Positions 60,958-64,000 of a DNA stretch of 64,000 nucleotides are shown in pieces (within the stretch, counting starts at the first letter, position 1; each line of letters starts with the position of its first letter). The position numbers were made by a program, and so were the translations under genes. The notes below the pieces were generated by a model. The model saw only the letters and a program-made list of their open reading frames with translations. It did not search any database and was not told the origin of the DNA. Source of the DNA: CAZCDS01 sp964497585 (GTDB lineage Bacteria > Desulfobacterota > Desulfomonilia > Desulfomonilales > Desulfomonilaceae); the NCBI GenBank assembly GCA_964497585.1, contig CAZCDS010000026.1:1-64000 (forward strand), read 5' to 3'.

Positions 60958-61015
60958 GGCACGCCCGGCAGGACTCGAACCTGCGACCTACGGATTCGAA
61001 GTCCAAGAAGGGCGT
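60957..61015 (-). repeat. tRNA-Arg 3'-half repeat C (att), with D-arm-less tRNA shape
   Basis: On the minus strand it is identical to repeat B from GGACTTCGAATCCG through the CCA end. As in B, ACGCCC (61015-61010) precedes TTCT and the anticodon arm and can pair with the acceptor GGGCGT, but there is no D-arm. It is the right boundary of the integrated element. Because its right flank resembles that of repeat B rather than a tRNA 5' half, another related element probably starts here. Confidence 0.8.
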
Positions 61016-62003
61016 TATCTCATTAATGATATCAATATGGTACCCTTACCTCCCGTTGCCAAAACGCAGGACAAAGCATAACGAATCACGACAGATGGAC
61101 ACAAAATGGCCACAAAGAATCTCCGTGAGGATCGGCGAGAATCACCTCGAGGAAGTCAGCATATCTTTTCCCGGTGTTCTGAATCGGCTGTGAATGAATC
61201 TCGGAACCCTTTTCCCCCGGTCATCATCCTACAACCCCTCAGACTCGCTCAACCCCTCCCCGCCGTCCTACAGTCCATGAAAAAAGGGCGAGAGAGGGCA
61301 TCCTAGACGCGAAAAGCCCGCCGCCCCTTTGCCGATCATAAAGTCAGGGAACCTTCCCCCGCGCGTTAAGCAACACACTGCATGTAATAGCCGCGTGTTG
61401 AGCTACCACTACATGAGGCGTATGCAAGAAGATTATCAGGAAGTGCTTTACTTGGTGAACGCCTAAGCGTAGGCTACCATTATAATCTTCGCTGATCCCC
61501 ACCGAGGGCCATCTTCATCTCAGGTCTCTGATCCTCACTCAGCCTGAAGCCACGGGCGCCCATCATATCTCCTCCGTAAAAGTGATGGGCCAATCCACAA
61601 CAGATATCGACCGGAGAACACCCTGCTGTAACCGCGGGGATCAACGCGCGTCACCATAGAGAAAGATCCTGATGTAGGCCGATCGCCCATGAAAACGCGT
61701 TGGAGATTCTGGCGGTTGGGTGCGTGCTCAACCGGGCTCTACCCCTACCCTGTGTACCATGCCACCGAGCCGTGTTAGGCTGCGGTCCCTCACAACCATT
61801 ATGATTGACCGAATGGGACTCGGTGCGGTACCCTCAGAAGCAGGAACCAGCAGTGCTTTCTCAATAGATTAGTGAGGTTTTTGTCGCTGGCGGGTCCGTT
61901 GAGAGGCCAGCCCGCGAGCTTTAAGGGATCCCAAAGAGCATTCCACTCTCGTTGAGCGGCGTAGGGTTTCATTCCTGAATTCCCCTTTTGAAAGGTGGCC
62001 GGC
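61016..62003. other. Right flank of repeat C, no genes
   Basis: The first 80 bp resemble the arm region right of repeat B (AAGCATAACGAATCACGACA at 61074-61093). GACACAAAATGGCCAC at about 61098 resembles a motif near repeat A. The remaining 900 bp show only short frames; no gene or RNA is supported. Confidence 0.45.
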
Positions 62004-64000
62004 ATGAAGGACAAGGAAAAGACCCGAGAGCAACTGATCAAGGAATTGAGGCAAATACGCGGTCGGGTGCGTGATCTGGAAGCAGCCAATGCGAAGGCGG
62101 ATCTGAAACAGCTCATGCGCACAGTCGAATCGTTGGCAGACATGGGCGTGAACGCGGAGGACAATATCGCGCGCCTCGCTTCGCTTGTGGGCGAACTTTT
62201 GGGAGCTGATCTCACACTTTACCACCGAACCGGAAGAGGGACACTAAGTTGGCCGGGGAAGCGTTTCCCGACCGGACCGGATGCCCCCTGCGCAGAGCCC
62301 GACGGAGAGATTGCCTTTGATTTGGTCAAAGAGTCCGGGAACGAGACGGTCATTATTCACGACCTCCAGGGAAGCGAGTACGCCACATCCGACCCTGGGA
62401 TAGCAAGCGGTGGATTTCATACGTACACGGGAGTTGCCGTAAAATTCGGACATAGCTTGTATGGCGCTCTCTCTTTGTACCACACAAAGCATTTTGAACC
62501 GAGCGAGTCGGAAAAGAGTGTCATCAGATCTATCCCAGCGGCTATTGCGCGCGAGGAGAAGCGCCGGGAAGCCGAAGAAGCCCTGGTTTATGGTGAGCAA
62601 TTGCGCGGCAAGATCCTAGCTGCCTCACCACTTGCAATAAGCTACTCTGAAGGTGGGAGTATCAAATGGACTAACAAAGCGATGATCGATATCTTCGGGG
62701 AAGACCTGGAAGAGAATTATGGCGGGAGGACTCCCGGCGAGTTCTATTACTCAGACGAGGAATATCAGCGCGTTCGCGCCCTTTTCTACAAGAATCTCGA
62801 GGAAGGGAAGCTCACCCAAGCGGACGCCAAGTTCAAAAGAAGAGATGGTTCGTTCTTTCATGGACACATTGCAATCAGCGCGATAGATCCCTCCAACCCG
62901 CGAAAAGGGACAATCGCGGCCATATCGGACATTTCCGAGAGGAAGGAGGCTGAAGAAGCCCTCAGGATGAGCGAGGACAAGTACAAGAAGCTCTACGAGG
63001 AATCTTTTCGTCGAGAAGAACTTTGGCGGTCTCTGCTCAATTCCTGCGCGGACGCTATTGTGATTTACGACATGCAGGGCCGAGCACAGTATGTAAGCGA
63101 TTCTTTCACCGAGATCTTCGGCTGGACCCGTGAAGAGGTTCTAGGCAGTCAGATACCCTATGTTCCCCCTCCGGAACGGGAAGCGACCATGGCCCACATA
63201 GATGAGCTTCTCAGTGGGGGCGTGGCTCGCAGTGGTTTTGAAACCCGTCGTTACACCAAGGACGGCCGAGTGCTGGACACGGCCATAAGCGCTTCCCGGT
63301 ACAACGATCACGAAGGCAATCCCGCGGGGATGCTCGTCATACTAAGCGATATTTCGGAGCGCAAAAGGGCAGCAAAGGCATTGGCCCTTTCGGAACAACA
63401 ATTGAGAATGCTTTCCGCACAACTGCTCACTGCGCAGGAAAACGAGAGGAAACGGGTCGCTCAGGAACTCCATGACGGCATAGGCCAGTCCCTGACCGCC
63501 ATCAAGTTCAGGCTTGAGACGTCTCTTCAACAGAGTACCGGGGCCGAAGCCTCGCAGCGGGATGAATCGCTTGCGGCTATCATACCTCTGATTCAGAACG
63601 CGATTGACGAGGTCCGCAGAATTTGTATCGACCTGCGCCCCTCCATATTGGACGATCTTGGGGTTCTTGCCACCTTGGGTTGGTTCTGCCGGGAATTCCA
63701 GGCCACCTACTCCGGTATACGCATCCTCAGGGAAATTGACTTGCTGGAAGAGGATGTCCCTGAACCGCTCAAGATCGTGATATTCAGGATCGTTCAGGAA
63801 GCCATGAACAACGTGGTCAAGCACAGCACGGCCGACAAGGTCAGGCTCAGACTGACCAAGTCAGACGGGGCATTGGATCTGGAAATCGAGGACAACGGAC
63901 CCGGATTCGACCTGAGCGAGGCCTTCTCTTCGGACTCTGCGACAAAGGGCTTCGGCCTGGCCAGCATGAAGGAACGTACCGATTTCTCTGGGGGCTCTTT
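62004..64000 (+). CDS. GAF-PAS-PAS histidine kinase (NarX/DegS type), cut by window end
   Basis: The frame is open from ATG 62004 (MKDKEKTREQLIKELRQIRG, AAGGTGG upstream) to the window edge, 665 codons so far. It has a short N-terminal coiled coil, a GAF domain (about 25-185), a PAS domain (200-315, ending AAISDISERKEAEEALRMSE) and a second PAS (345-455, LVILSDISERKRAAKALALS). The HisKA_3 domain has H490 (RVAQELHDGIGQSLTAIK) and an HATPase domain with EAMNNVVKHS and EDNGPGFDL follows. The H-box belongs to the NarX/UhpB type, which pairs with LuxR-type regulators; one may follow beyond the edge. No membrane helices, so it is cytoplasmic. Confidence 0.88.
   Translation, partial: MKDKEKTREQLIKELRQIRGRVRDLEAANAKADLKQLMRTVESLADMGVNAEDNIARLASLVGELLGADLTLYHRTGRGTLSWPGKRFPTGPDAPCAEPDGEIAFDLVKESGNETVIIHDLQGSEYATSDPGIASGGFHTYTGVAVKFGHSLYGALSLYHTKHFEPSESEKSVIRSIPAAIAREEKRREAEEALVYGEQLRGKILAASPLAISYSEGGSIKWTNKAMIDIFGEDLEENYGGRTPGEFYYSDEEYQRVRALFYKNLEEGKLTQADAKFKRRDGSFFHGHIAISAIDPSNPRKGTIAAISDISERKEAEEALRMSEDKYKKLYEESFRREELWRSLLNSCADAIVIYDMQGRAQYVSDSFTEIFGWTREEVLGSQIPYVPPPEREATMAHIDELLSGGVARSGFETRRYTKDGRVLDTAISASRYNDHEGNPAGMLVILSDISERKRAAKALALSEQQLRMLSAQLLTAQENERKRVAQELHDGIGQSLTAIKFRLETSLQQSTGAEASQRDESLAAIIPLIQNAIDEVRRICIDLRPSILDDLGVLATLGWFCREFQATYSGIRILREIDLLEEDVPEPLKIVIFRIVQEAMNNVVKHSTADKVRLRLTKSDGALDLEIEDNGPGFDLSEAFSSDSATKGFGLASMKERTDFSGGS

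Noticed and set aside
47566..61015. Intact tRNA-Arg genes at the three repeats
   Set aside because: All three lack a D-arm and a proper 5' half; only the 3' portion from the anticodon arm onward is tRNA-like.

Overview
The window looks like a chromosome segment of a moderately GC-rich Desulfobacterota (deltaproteobacterial) anaerobe, probably a sulfate reducer or a syntroph related to one. The main evidence is a transmembrane redox complex of the Hmc/Tmc type: a 16-haem cytochrome c, a Tat-exported ferredoxin, an NrfD-type membrane subunit, a CCG-domain iron-sulfur protein and a tryptophan-rich subunit. A sigma-54 activator, many PAS histidine kinases and an Mrp/NifX/DUF5320 iron-sulfur cluster agree with this. 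The genus cannot be fixed from the sequence.

Layout. 0.1-6.1 kb: a bidirectional terminator, an outer-membrane porin, and a minus-strand oxyanion (tungstate) uptake operon with regulator, two binding proteins and a permease but no ATPase. 6.7-14.4 kb: a secreted ankyrin-repeat protein behind two YdjM-like membrane proteins, then two SGNH hydrolases around a GT-C membrane protein. 14.8-22.3 kb: two coiled-coil envelope proteins, a cyclic-nucleotide-type regulator, an AI-2E family transporter, an XdhC protein, a small SPFH/NfeD-like protein and an MFS transporter. 22.2-25.5 kb: a secreted TPR-CHAT protein.

25.9-46.2 kb is the most coherent block. Two histidine kinases, two receiver-only regulators and a receiver-less sigma-54 activator flank a minus-strand operon tmcD-tmcC-tmcB-hmcA-hmcD-hmcB-hmcC. 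Next to it lies an eleven-gene Mrp/NifX/NifU/DUF59 operon. Both transcription units begin with an excellent -24/-12 sigma-54 promoter, preceded by inverted repeats with TTGCA/TGCAA arms. A likely reading is one redox-responsive regulon: the kinase upstream of the complex carries two haem c motifs in its periplasmic domain, and the activator has a Cys-rich PAS domain. In the iron-sulfur operon a metallo-beta-lactamase-fold gene is split by a 156-bp MITE-like element; removing the element and one AT restores a continuous 283-codon reading frame.

46.4-61.1 kb is accessory DNA. Three copies of the 3' half of a tRNA-Arg-like gene lie at 47.57, 54.74 and 60.96 kb. The first two bound a MarR-RND efflux operon. 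The last two bound a 6.2-kb element with a tyrosine integrase and excisionase at its right end, a DnaB remnant and an inverse-autotransporter-type outer-membrane protein. The sequence right of copies 2 and 3 is related over about 140 bp at matching spacing, so a second related element probably starts at 60.96 kb. The window ends inside a GAF-PAS-PAS histidine kinase that runs off the right edge.
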